From: Prosthecobacter sp. SYSU 5D2
GTDB lineage: Bacteria; Verrucomicrobiota; Verrucomicrobiia; Verrucomicrobiales; Verrucomicrobiaceae
Direction: 5' to 3'
Assembly (NCBI RefSeq): GCF_039655865.1
Contig: NZ_JBBYXL010000010.1
Location: 238,592-302,591 of the forward strand
DNA length: 64,000 nucleotides
The position numbers were made by a program, and so were the translations under genes. Below the pieces are notes generated by a model. That model saw only the letters and a program-made list of their open reading frames with translations, was not told where the DNA came from and did not search any database. Shown here one piece after another: positions 41,744-51,700 of the stretch (its first letter is position 1; each line of letters opens with the position of its first letter).

Positions 41744-42142
41744 TTATTTTTTCCGGGTGGCGCGGTGGGCGTCTATCATCTGCTGCAGTTTTTCGAGTTC
41801 ATCAGCGGACATTTTGTTTTGGGAGGGATCCAGCAGGTTCATCGCCAGCTTGACGGGGGAATCGTCAAAGAAGGTGGTGAGCAGCTTTCTCAGCGCGCCT
41901 TTACGCGCCTTCTGGACGGGCTCGATGGGGGAGTAGAGGTAATGGCGGGCGCCGTCGGCTTTGGCGGCCCTGGCCTGACCTTTGTCCACCAGGACGCCGA
42001 GGAGGGCACGCACGGCGGAGTAATTGGTCTCCTCTGGCAGCTCCGCTTGCACCTGGGCGACGGTGGCCTGGCCGAGACGATAGAGCACCTCCATCGCCTG
42101 GCGTTCCTTTTTGGAATAGGTCTCCGAGGAAGTGCGGGGCAT
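41744..42142 (-). CDS. BlaI/MecI/CopY-type repressor
   Basis: 132 residues with the BlaI winged helix (ETYSKKERQAMEVLYRLGQA, VQAELPEETNYSAVRALLGV, ARHYLYSPIEPVQKARKGAL) and a dimerisation helix (NKMSADELEKLQQMIDAH). It should bind the two 16-bp palindromes at 42183-42198 and 42224-42239 and control its own operon and the divergent lipoprotein. The ATG at 42142 is the family start; 11 more upstream codons are in frame. Confidence 0.93.
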   Translation of the reverse strand: MPRTSSETYSKKERQAMEVLYRLGQATVAQVQAELPEETNYSAVRALLGVLVDKGQARAAKADGARHYLYSPIEPVQKARKGALRKLLTTFFDDSPVKLAMNLLDPSQNKMSADELEKLQQMIDAHRATRKK

Positions 42143-42182
42143 GGGAAAAGATGACGCCAGATCTGCGGCAAACAAGTTTAAA

Positions 42183-42198
42183 TGTAGAAAAATCTACA
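42183..42198. promoter_or_regulatory. BlaI-type operator 1
   Basis: TGTAGA-AAAA-TCTACA, a perfect 6+6 palindrome, 41 bp upstream of the repressor gene start. Confidence 0.8.
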
Positions 42199-42223
42199 GT
42201 TCGTATTGACGCGGCGGTTAAAG

Positions 42224-42239
42224 TGTAGAAAAATCTGCA
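42224..42239. promoter_or_regulatory. BlaI-type operator 2
   Basis: TGTAGA-AAAA-TCTGCA, the same palindrome with one substitution. It starts exactly 41 bp from the start of operator 1 (about four helical turns) and ends one base before the ATG of the divergent lipoprotein gene. Confidence 0.8.
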
Positions 42240-42240
42240 C

Positions 42241-43065
42241 ATGGAGCTACATTCCTTTTATAAACCTCTGCCACGGGCGTTCCGGATCACTGCGTTATTG
42301 ATGCCGGTCTTGCTGCTGTCCCATTGTTCGAGTCCCCATTATCCACGAGAATCGAATGTCTATGCGCCGGCTCCCTCCACCAGTGCACGGGTGGAAGACC
42401 GGTCCGTGGCCAAGAGCCGTCCGGGGCTGGGGACGCAGCTTGGCGGGGAATTGCCGGATTCATCCAGAGCGGCCGCATTTTACCGTCAATCCAGCGGAGG
42501 GCCTGATGCGGTGGGGATGTTCCACTACAATGATGACGAGGGGGCGCGGCTGATGGCGGGATTGCAGGGGCATCCGGTGAGGCGCAGCGGTGCCTTTGAC
42601 CTGGTGCCGGGGAAGCTGCGGGTGTCAGTCACGGACGGCTACTGGCGGTCATCGAAAACGCTGGACCACTATGAGGCAGGGCAGGGTTTCTTTGTGATGG
42701 GATCTCCGGGGAGAAGCTATGCGCTGAAGCTGGAAAACCGTACGAACCGACGCATGGAGGTGGTGATCTCTGTGGATGGGCTGGACCTGCTGGACGGCAA
42801 GCCGGCCTCGGTGAAAAAGCCTGGATACATTATCCCTGCGAAGTCTTCGGTAATCGTCCAAGGTATGCGTGTGGGAGGGAAGCTTTTTTCGCTGGAGTTT
42901 GGTGCGGTTAGCCAGGCAAGGGCGGCGACGGCCTTTGGCCAGAAGGGGGCGCGGAATGTGGGGGTGGTGGGCATGGCCTGTTATGAGGAGGACGAGGCGG
43001 CCCGCAGGCGTGTACAGGTGGAGGAGATCTACGTGAGGGAAGGGGCGCGTGCCTTTGGAAGTTGA
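42241..43065 (+). CDS. Lipoprotein of unknown function, predicted BlaI target
   Basis: 274 residues with a lipoprotein signal (LLMPVLLLSHC, cysteine near residue 29). The mature part has a Pro/Ser/Tyr-rich start, then a beta-rich body (GFFVMGSPGRSYALKLENRT, MEVVISVDGLDLLDG) and a final block NVGVVGMACYEEDEAARRRV. No beta-lactamase or transpeptidase motif is visible. It is the divergent gene whose ATG abuts the second operator, so its expression is very probably controlled by the BlaI-type repressor. Confidence 0.8.
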   Translation: MELHSFYKPLPRAFRITALLMPVLLLSHCSSPHYPRESNVYAPAPSTSARVEDRSVAKSRPGLGTQLGGELPDSSRAAAFYRQSSGGPDAVGMFHYNDDEGARLMAGLQGHPVRRSGAFDLVPGKLRVSVTDGYWRSSKTLDHYEAGQGFFVMGSPGRSYALKLENRTNRRMEVVISVDGLDLLDGKPASVKKPGYIIPAKSSVIVQGMRVGGKLFSLEFGAVSQARAATAFGQKGARNVGVVGMACYEEDEAARRRVQVEEIYVREGARAFGS

Positions 43066-43098
43066 ACGAGGGAGCTTTTGGGCCTAGCGGATGGGCTC

Positions 43099-43857
43099 AT
43101 GAAACTCTCCACCTGGAACGTCAACGGCATCCGCGCCTCCCTGAACAAGGGGCTGCGGGAGTATCTTCTCACTTCGGATGCGGATGTCATCTGCCTGCAG
43201 GAAACGAAGGCCATGCAAGAGCAGGTGGACATCGCTTTTTTAGCCGGTTACGAAGCGGTCTGGAACAGCGCGGACAAGAAAGGCTACTCAGGCACCTGCA
43301 TCCTGAGCCGGGTGCCATGGAAGAGCCAGGCACTGGGAATGGGCATCTATGATCATGACCGGGAAGGGCGCGTCATTACGGCGGAGTATGCAGACTTTTT
43401 CCTGGTGACGGTCTATACGCCCAACAGCAAGGCGGGACTGGCACGGCTGCCGTACCGGCTGGAGTGGGATGCGGCTTTCCGTGACTACCTGAAGAAGCTG
43501 GAAAAACAGAAGCCCGTGCTGGCCTGCGGAGACCTGAACTGTGCGCACCAGGAGATTGACCTGGCGAATCCGAAATCCAACCGCATGAACCCGGGCTTCA
43601 GCGATGATGAGCGGGCGAGTTTTACGCAGCACCTGGAGGCGGGTTTTCTGGATGTATTCCGGGAGTTTGACAAGTCGCCCGGACGCTACACGTGGTGGAC
43701 GCAGCGGACCCCAGATGCGCGGGCCAAGAACATCGGGTGGCGGCTGGATTACTGGCTGGCTTCTGCGGGCTTGCGCGCGGGCATCACTTCCTGCACCATC
43801 CGGGATGACATCCACGGCAGCGACCATTGCCCGGTGGAGATGGTCATCCAACCCTGA
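43099..43857 (+). CDS. xthA: Exodeoxyribonuclease III (AP endonuclease)
   Basis: 252 residues. Family blocks: MKLSTWNVNGIRASL, VICLQETKAMQEQVD (metal-binding Glu), PVLACGDLNCAHQEIDL (catalytic Asp/Asn) and GSDHCPVEM (catalytic His). RYTWWTQRT and GWRLDYWLAS are also typical. The enzyme cleaves abasic sites and degrades duplex DNA from 3' ends in base excision repair. The ATG at 43099 starts at the conserved N-terminus. Confidence 0.96.
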   Translation: MKLSTWNVNGIRASLNKGLREYLLTSDADVICLQETKAMQEQVDIAFLAGYEAVWNSADKKGYSGTCILSRVPWKSQALGMGIYDHDREGRVITAEYADFFLVTVYTPNSKAGLARLPYRLEWDAAFRDYLKKLEKQKPVLACGDLNCAHQEIDLANPKSNRMNPGFSDDERASFTQHLEAGFLDVFREFDKSPGRYTWWTQRTPDARAKNIGWRLDYWLASAGLRAGITSCTIRDDIHGSDHCPVEMVIQP

Positions 43858-43872
43858 TTGATCCTGCACGCC

Positions 43873-44262
43873 ATGAAGCTCATCCTCTGCCTTTGCCTAG
43901 CTTTTGTCACCACGGCCTGTCTGAATGCGGCGGAGCCGTCTGCCGCAGCCGGCGTGACCTATAAAGAGCTGAAATGGGTGGATGATGTGTACTTCCTGAA
44001 CGGGGAGCCCTATACTGGCCTGGCGCAGGACAGGCACAAGGACGGGAAGGTGAAAGGGGAGTATCCTTTTAAAGAAGGCCGCCTCCATGGCGTGGTGCGT
44101 GAGTGGTGGGAGAACGGCCAGCTTTCCACCGAGACGAATTTTGACAATGGCAAGCGCCATGGCCTGAACCGCTACTGGTCCAAGACGGGGGCGCTGATGA
44201 AGGAGCAGATGTACGAGCAGGACAAGTCCGTCAGCGAGAAGCATTACGAGACGAAGGACTGA
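43873..44262 (+). CDS. YwqK-like repeat lipoprotein or exported protein
   Basis: 129 residues with MORN-like/YwqK repeats: LNGEPYTGLAQDRHKDGKVK, GEYPFKEGRLHGVVREWW, ENGQLSTETNFDNGKRHG. The start (MKLILCLCLAFVTTACLNAA) is a signal peptide, possibly with a lipobox TTAC. Its 3' end overlaps the convergent downstream gene by 32 bp. YwqK homologues are toxin-immunity proteins in some Firmicutes; no toxin is visible here, so that role cannot be assumed. Confidence 0.78.
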   Translation: MKLILCLCLAFVTTACLNAAEPSAAAGVTYKELKWVDDVYFLNGEPYTGLAQDRHKDGKVKGEYPFKEGRLHGVVREWWENGQLSTETNFDNGKRHGLNRYWSKTGALMKEQMYEQDKSVSEKHYETKD

Positions 44263-45493
44263 CAGGGGCGGTCACCGGCGGAACGTCAGCAGGCTCCAGC
44301 CGTCCTTCTTTATGGCGGTAGCCGAGGATGACTCCCTTTCCCAGGTCCAGGTTGTACATGCTGTGCATGTCCTTCAGTTCCATCAGCGTCCAGGGCACGA
44401 GGGGATTGGCCCCGTTCTTGGTATAGACCAGGTCATCGGCCACATAAATGCAGGAGTGGAAGGCATTGCCGCTGGCATTGATGAACATGAGGACGTCTCC
44501 GAAGCGGAAAGGCGGGCTCACCTGCTGGAAATCCTCGATAACGGCGCTCGATGCGAGGTGTGAATCCAGGTAATAATCCTGGGCAGTGAAATTGAAAAAA
44601 TTCAGCGTGGTCCAGTGGCAGTCCGGAAAACGGATGTGGGTGGTGAATTCATCGCTGGGATAGGTGTAAATCAGCTTGCGCGGCAGGGCGGGCAGCATGT
44701 GCAGGAGATCAATGTGACCGATGCCTGGTGCAGCGGCGGTGGCCTGGAAAAGTGGCTCCAGCTCCTTGCGGCGCAGATTGAGCCCGGTGGCCCAGTAATC
44801 CAGCATGTCCTGTACGGGGCTGTCTTTGTTCACCTCCAGCCGGGCGATGATGGTGCGGGTGCGGGTGAGCTTCTTTTTGATGAACAGGGCTTCAGCGTTG
44901 GATTCAGCCAGTCCAAGAAGGACCGGAATGTCACTGAAGGCGAGCGCCTCACCCCGCTGATAGGAGAGCAGGGAGATGGCGGCGACGAGCTCCTGGCGCA
45001 GTCCGGAATCCCGGGCCCAGGCCTCCACGCTGCCGCCGGCGAAGACGATGGGATATTCATAATACTCGTTGGAGGGATACCGGGCCAGGGTCTCATAGAC
45101 CTGCTTGCGATCCTTGGCCGAAAGAGATTCGATCAGCCTGGCGGAGGGAAAGAGATTGGCGGTGCCGCTGCGGCGGATGATATTTCGGGGATTAAAAAGC
45201 GCGCTGACCAGCTCGTCCGGCAGTTCAGTCAATGAAATCAGGTTTTCAAATGCCGTTAATTCCGCTTCCGGGATGCGCCAGCGGGTCTGAGTATCCGGCG
45301 TGGGGGTGCGTGAAACGACGGAATCAGGCGCTTCCAAATAGAAATAATAGCACTGAAGACGGCCCCAGGGACCTTCTTTGGTGAAGAAGGGGCTATCTTT
45401 GGGCAAAGTATCCGCCTGTGCCAATAAGGAGGTCTTTAACCCAACAAAAAGCAGGGTTAAAGCCACAAGAGCGGCCTTGGTGAACTGGGTCAT
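44231..45493 (-). CDS. Exported protein with possible NlpC/P60- or CHAP-like catalytic fold
   Basis: 420 residues with a signal peptide (LVALTLLFVGLKTSLLAQA). Near residue 310 it has FPDCHWTTLNFFNF, then FGDVLMFINASGNAFHSCIYV and DDLVYTKNG; Cys..GD-x-x-x-F..H-x-x-I-Y-V is the order seen in papain-like NlpC/P60 peptidases (DC..GDLVFF..HVGIYVG). The remainder is unrecognised. Envelope location is likely; peptidoglycan or peptide cleavage is only a hypothesis. Confidence 0.6.
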   Translation of the reverse strand: MTQFTKAALVALTLLFVGLKTSLLAQADTLPKDSPFFTKEGPWGRLQCYYFYLEAPDSVVSRTPTPDTQTRWRIPEAELTAFENLISLTELPDELVSALFNPRNIIRRSGTANLFPSARLIESLSAKDRKQVYETLARYPSNEYYEYPIVFAGGSVEAWARDSGLRQELVAAISLLSYQRGEALAFSDIPVLLGLAESNAEALFIKKKLTRTRTIIARLEVNKDSPVQDMLDYWATGLNLRRKELEPLFQATAAAPGIGHIDLLHMLPALPRKLIYTYPSDEFTTHIRFPDCHWTTLNFFNFTAQDYYLDSHLASSAVIEDFQQVSPPFRFGDVLMFINASGNAFHSCIYVADDLVYTKNGANPLVPWTLMELKDMHSMYNLDLGKGVILGYRHKEGRLEPADVPPVTAPVSPSSRNASR

Positions 45494-45786
45494 GGGGGAA
45501 GATGGCGATGTGGCTGACATGGCTTGAAATAAAGTAACTCCGCTGGCTGGGGTAATGTTTCGATAGCCGACTATAGATAAAGCAATGCCCTATTTAGATG
45601 GGTGATGCTTTACCGAGATGTTAGCCACGCCTTAGCCAACGGCAAGCCATCGTCCAATAGCCGGAAGGTCACAAATCGGGGCAAACTTTGAACCGAAATT
45701 AAATCGGCATGCCACCCCGCTGCATGCCGTGCGGTCGTCATGAGGACATCCGCCCAATAACAACCTTCGGCCCAGACTTTTCTATC

Positions 45787-48700
45787 ATGAAACAACCAAC
45801 CCACCCCGCTGTTCATGCCTTCAAAGGCGGACTGTGCCTGCTGCTGGCAGGCCTGTCCCTGCCGGTGCTGGCCCTTGATCCAGACACCCCGGCCACAGGC
45901 TCGTTTAATGTGAATGCCAACGCTAACTGGAGTACGCCGGGAACATGGAGCGGCGCGATTCCCAACGGGGTGGACCAGGTGGCGGATTTTGTGAACAACA
46001 TTTCCACCACACGCACCATCACCATTGATTCAGGCGTCGGCTCGAATGTGACTTTGGGTGGTTTGCGCATCGGCGATACAGCAGGCGGGAGCGTCCATCA
46101 AATTTCCGGCGGGACGCTGACGTTTCAGGTGACTGAAGGGAATGCTTTCTATACGCGTTTGAACAAAGGCGGGAGCAACACGATCAGCTCGGCGATCCAG
46201 CTTAACAGCGCCCTGGATGTGCTGATTGCAGACACCAATGCCAACAGTCAGGGAGCCGCCTTTTCCGGCAAAATCTCCGGCGGGGTGACAGGGCTGCCGA
46301 CCATCAATCTGCGGGTGAATGACGCTGACAATTTTGTGCGGCATCTTTTGCTCAGCAATACGGCCAGTGACTTTGCCGGGCAGATCGTGGTGCACTCCGG
46401 TTTGCTGCGGCTGGAAGGCGGCGACGGAAACGGCCAGGCGGCCGGGCTGCGCGGGGTGGGCAATGAGGTTATCATCCTGGATGGCGGCCGCGTGGACCTG
46501 CGCGGGACGGACTACAACCGGCAGGCGGATGACACGGAGATCTTCATCATTGAGGGCAAGGGTTTGAACGGCCTCGGGGCAATCGCCAATACATCCAGCA
46601 CAGGCACGCTCTCGCACCTCGTGCTTTCGGGAGATGCCATGATGGGCGGGGGTTCCACGACGGAGTTGCGGCGTCACCTGAATGCGGCAGGGGATGCGGA
46701 CATCGCCGCGATCCTGGACCTGGGGGGACATGAGCTGTCAACAATCGGGGCTGGGATCAAGATCCTGGAAAACGTGGATCTGCGGAATGCGGACGGAGCC
46801 ACCTGGAACATCTATGAAGGCGCGCTTCAGTTTAGAAACCGCGGCGGTCTTTTGGGAGGGGAGCTCATCGGCGGCACCCAGTATGGCAACGACATTGATG
46901 GCATGACCTTTAACGTCACGTATTACAAGGGCACCTATGACGGCGTGGATCCCACGAACGGCAGCCGGTCAGTGACGGACCTGTTCAATCCGAACCGGGA
47001 TCTGTCGGATACCTTTGGCGGGACGGAGGTGGCGGCACGGCTCATCTTCCGGACGGACTGGGCGACGGGGAACACACATGTGGCGAATACAAAGGTGGTG
47101 GAGATGTATGATGATGTGACCATCAACCTGAACTACGGGGCGCTGGTGCGGGAAGGGAGCACAGGGGCGGGGCAGACCTTTGACCAGATCTTCGGCACGG
47201 GCACGACCATCAATCTGGTGGGCGGGGGCATGCAGGAGAACATCATGACCGCGTCTGGCGGGGCTTCCGGCTACAATGCTGCGCTGGATGCCTATGACCA
47301 CCCGGGGGTGATGGAAATCCAGGGGTCCATTGACAATATGACAGGTGACGATGAGGGGACGGGCTTTACGAAGCGCGGAAATCGCGAACTCCGGCTGACG
47401 GGGAGCAATCCGAACTTCGATGGCGATGTGCTGGTCAAGCAGAGCACGGCGCGTTTCATGCCAACTCAGTTTTCCACCTCGTCGCCCACGGCAGCGCCGG
47501 AGTCGCAGTTTTTCAGTATGTCCCTGGCCGGTGCTGCCGGGGGGCTAACAGGGGCAAATTCCATCACGCTGACCCGATGGGGGTCGCTGGCACTGCTCAA
47601 CAATTCCTCCAATGGGGTGTATGCGAGCGTGAACAACAACGACCGCCTGAATGACAATGGGCAGCTCATTTTGAGGAACGGGTTCATCATCATGGAAACG
47701 GACCCGGTGGAGACCAATACGGAGAACTTCGGGAATGTGTCGGTGGACAACGGGACGAACTATCTGTTTCTGGACACACGTGCGGGCGGGCAGTTTGACG
47801 GCAGCTTTGCCAGCCTGAGTTTTGACAATGGCGGGATCCTGAAGATTTATGACATGAACGGTGACCACACCTGGGGTACCGGTGCGACGGATGACCGGCT
47901 GCGGCTGAACGATACGACGGGACTGACGATGATCGGCGCAGACAGCCCTGGCAGCAATACGCAAGGGGTCATTCCGGGACTTTTCGGCGGGACGGTGCCG
48001 ACGACTTTTACGGCGAGCACGGGCACGCAGCGGACGGATTACACCACTCAGAATGCCTATGCCTACAATGGGGTGGGCCTGGGCCTGATGACGCTGGAGG
48101 GAGGCTATTTGCGGCCCCTGACGGCGAGTGAATACGCGGTGGGCGGGACACCGGTGGCCGGGGCCAACTGGATGGTGGACCGGTACATCGGCCCGGGCAA
48201 CACCGCCGGGCTGGACAATTATGCCAACCGGAATGTGACAGAGGACACGACGGTGAACTCGCTGACGATCAGCTTCAGTGAAGCCTCCTCCGGCCAGGCC
48301 GCGCCGACGGCGGCCAAGGACTATGTGCTCATTGAGCCGGGGAAAACGCTGACGGTAAGTTCGGGCATCATCAACTTTGCGTCGTTTATGGAGAACAATG
48401 CCGGGAGTCTGGAGTCGGTGATCCGCGGCGGCAGGATCAGCATGAACGGGCAGGCGGCCATCCTGAATGCAGCATCCAACCGCCATGACCTGGACACTAC
48501 GAGCGCGTCATTGACGACGTTCCTTCCGGGGAACAGCACGTATATGCGCAGCAGCCTGGTGGATGTGGCGGACCTGGTGAAAACGGGGCGTCACAATCTT
48601 TATCTGGATACCTGGAATGAGGTCTCCGGGAATGTGTACGTGAGCGAGCAGGGGGGGCTCTTTGCCCGCCACCCCGGGGCGCTGGGTGAAGGCGCCCCAG

Positions 48701-51700
48701 GCCGTGAGTTGCAGGTGGGCGGCGCGGGTAATTTTTACCTGGAATACGGGACGAACATCTCTGGCATCAACCTCCGGGCGACGAACACCTTTGATACGAC
48801 GCGCACCATCCTGGCTGCACTGGGGACGACCCACAGCACCTGGGGCGGGGATGTCATCATGGATACGGCGGATGCTGCTGGATCCGGTGAATTTCAGGCT
48901 CACATCATCACCGCCCGCAACAACGGTACACTGACGATCTATGGGAATGTGTATTCCGATAACAATGCGAACATTACAGGCAATGACACCTGGAACGATC
49001 CGGTGTTCATCAGCACCGCGACGGCTGAGACCGCGACAATCAATTTCCGGGGCCAGTTCAGGGATACGGCGGACGGTCCGCTGACCAGTGTGGCGGCGAC
49101 CGGTGACGGGCCGGTGCATCTGGACCGCAATCATTCGCTGTCCTTCCAGATGCGAGGGAATGATGAGATCAATGTGAATGCCTTCCAGCAATGGGATGCA
49201 ACGGGGGCAATCTATGCGACCCAGGGCTACTTCCGCATCCTGTATGATCCCGCCGCAGAAGGGCTGGACGGGACGGGCTTTATGACGGATGCGGCGCGTG
49301 CGGCGGTGGCGCAGGACAACCAGTGGAACCAGATGTGGTTAGGCGGGCCGCAGAACCAGCTTGGCATCGCCAACTCTCCTTCCAATGCGTATAGTGGGCA
49401 CATCATGCTGACGCGGGAGGACCAGGTGCTGAACTACACTGACCGCATCATGATAAGCAACAACAACCGCAACCGTACGCTGACGCTGGGCGGGGAGCAC
49501 ACGAGCGGCACGGCCTACATTGGCAGCACCGACCCGACGTCCCCGTATTTCGTGTTTTTCCAGAACACCAATGCAGAGCGTGACCTGCGCTTCCTTCAGA
49601 TGCGCGGCGGCACGCTGGAGGTGAATGCACGGCTGCAGGACAACGGCTCCAATGCGGACAATTTTCACTCCTCGGTTTCCATGGTGGGTCCGGGCACGGT
49701 GGTGTTCAATACGAATACGGTCAGCAGCAACATGGACCGCTGGAACTTCATGGCGGGGACGACGGTGTGGAGCGGGGCGTATGCAAACAACCAGTTCGCC
49801 CGGACCCGCACCACCGGCAGCAATGTGCGGGCTTCGGTCTCCGGATGGGGCGGTGGGGATCTGGTCCTGGCCACTCCGGAAGGCACGGCGCGGCGCACGC
49901 AGACGCTGGACGGGAACATTTTTATGTTTAACGGGAGCAGCTCCGTGACGGCGAATGTGCTGACGACGATGACGATTGGCGACGGCGCGCGGGCACGGGT
50001 GCTGGACCGCCGCTCCGGCTCCACGCTGGCGTTTTATGAGAATGGAAACGGCATCATCAACTTTGGCGCGGCAGGCGTTTCCATGGAGGCTGGGGATTTC
50101 CTGGGGAGCTGGGGTGTGTATGGAAACCAGGCAGACGGCATAAACAACTGGGCCGGCCGGCAGGGCACTACGGGGGTGCAGGCCTTTGCCGGATATGACA
50201 ATGATGTGTTTGAGGCCACCAGCCATACCAACATGACGGCGGATGCGGTACTGCCCGGCAGCACAGAAATCCAGACGCTGCGCATCGGGGTGGAGGCGGA
50301 GCTGGACATTGGCGCAGGCAATACGCTGGCGCTGAGCCAGGGCGGACTGCTGATCCCCTCCAGCAATGTTGGCAATGTCAGCATCACCGGCGGCACGCTG
50401 ACCAGCACCTGGAGTGAAGGCAGCAATGACGTGGTCGTCCATAACTATGGGCAGGGCGTAACGACGATTGGCTCGGAGATTGCCAACGAGGGCGTGAACA
50501 AGGTGAACCTGGTGCTTGCCGGCAGCGGAACGACGGTGCTGACGGGGGACAATACGCTGACAGGGAATGTTTACGTGAATGACGGGGTGCTGCAGATCAG
50601 CAGCGACTCGCAACTGGGCCAGGTGGACGGCAGTATTTCGATGGTTGTGCTAGTGGGGCCGGGGACGAGCTATGCCTCGGGCGGCACCACCGGTGCGACG
50701 GTCACTTTTGAGGGAGGTGGCGGCAGCGGGGCGGCGGCGACGTTTAATACGGTCAACAGCAGCACGGCCAGCCTCCGCGGGGTAAACAGGATTAACCTGA
50801 CTGACAGCGGCAGTGGCTATACTTCAGGGGTACAGATCGGCCTGACAGACGGCACGGGATCCAATGCAGGTGCCTGGGCAGTTCTGGACAGCGGCAACCT
50901 GCACATGGATGGCGGCGTGCTGCATGCCACCGAGAGCCTGACCTTGAACAGCGGGCGGACCATTTTCTTGGGCGGCAATGGTGGCACGCTGCGGGTGGAT
51001 CCAGGAGAGAAGCTGACCATTGACGGATTTATCAGCGGTGAATACAACCACGTGAATCTGGACAACGGCTATGCCTCGTCCAATGGGATGGTCAATGCCT
51101 GGGAAGCCGCCTCACTGAGCAATCCTGACATTGGCGACCTGACCATTGACGGGGGTGGTACGGTCCATTTCCGTTACAGTCCTTTGGGGGATGGTTCCTC
51201 ATCTGCGAACCTGGCGCATGCCTACGGTGGCATCACCTGGATCAATGAAGGCATCCTGCGCCTGGAAGGGGTGGGAACCACAGGCGCTGCGGGTGCTCTG
51301 GGGTCTCACCGCTCGTTTGTGGACAGCACGGTGATCGGTGCGAATGGAACGCTGGACCTGGATTTCTCCTCTTCGCCTGTGATTCTGGAATGGCTGACTT
51401 TGGAAGGAAAGGGCTATCAGGGAGGCGGCACCATCAGCCTGGTGCAGGCCGGGGGCACTGTCAGCAACAGTCTGGGCGGCCAGATCCATGTGAAGGAAGA
51501 TGCGCTGTTGAAGATGATGAACGGCCATAACATTTACATCAACAATGGCGGCGGTGACATGTTCGGCAGCGGCGACATTACCCGCATGGGCAACGGCGAC
51601 TTCCGGTTCTATGGCAACAACCCTGAATGGACGGGTTCATTCCTGTCTGCCAGCGGCACTTCCAGGGTCATCGGCACCGGGAACCTGCAGGGGCTCAGCG

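Noticed and set aside
45579..45611. Imperfect inverted repeat AAAGCA-ATG-CCC / GGG-TGA-TGCTTT upstream of the giant gene
   Set aside because: Only 9 of 12 positions pair and the three central ones do not; too weak for a regulatory call.
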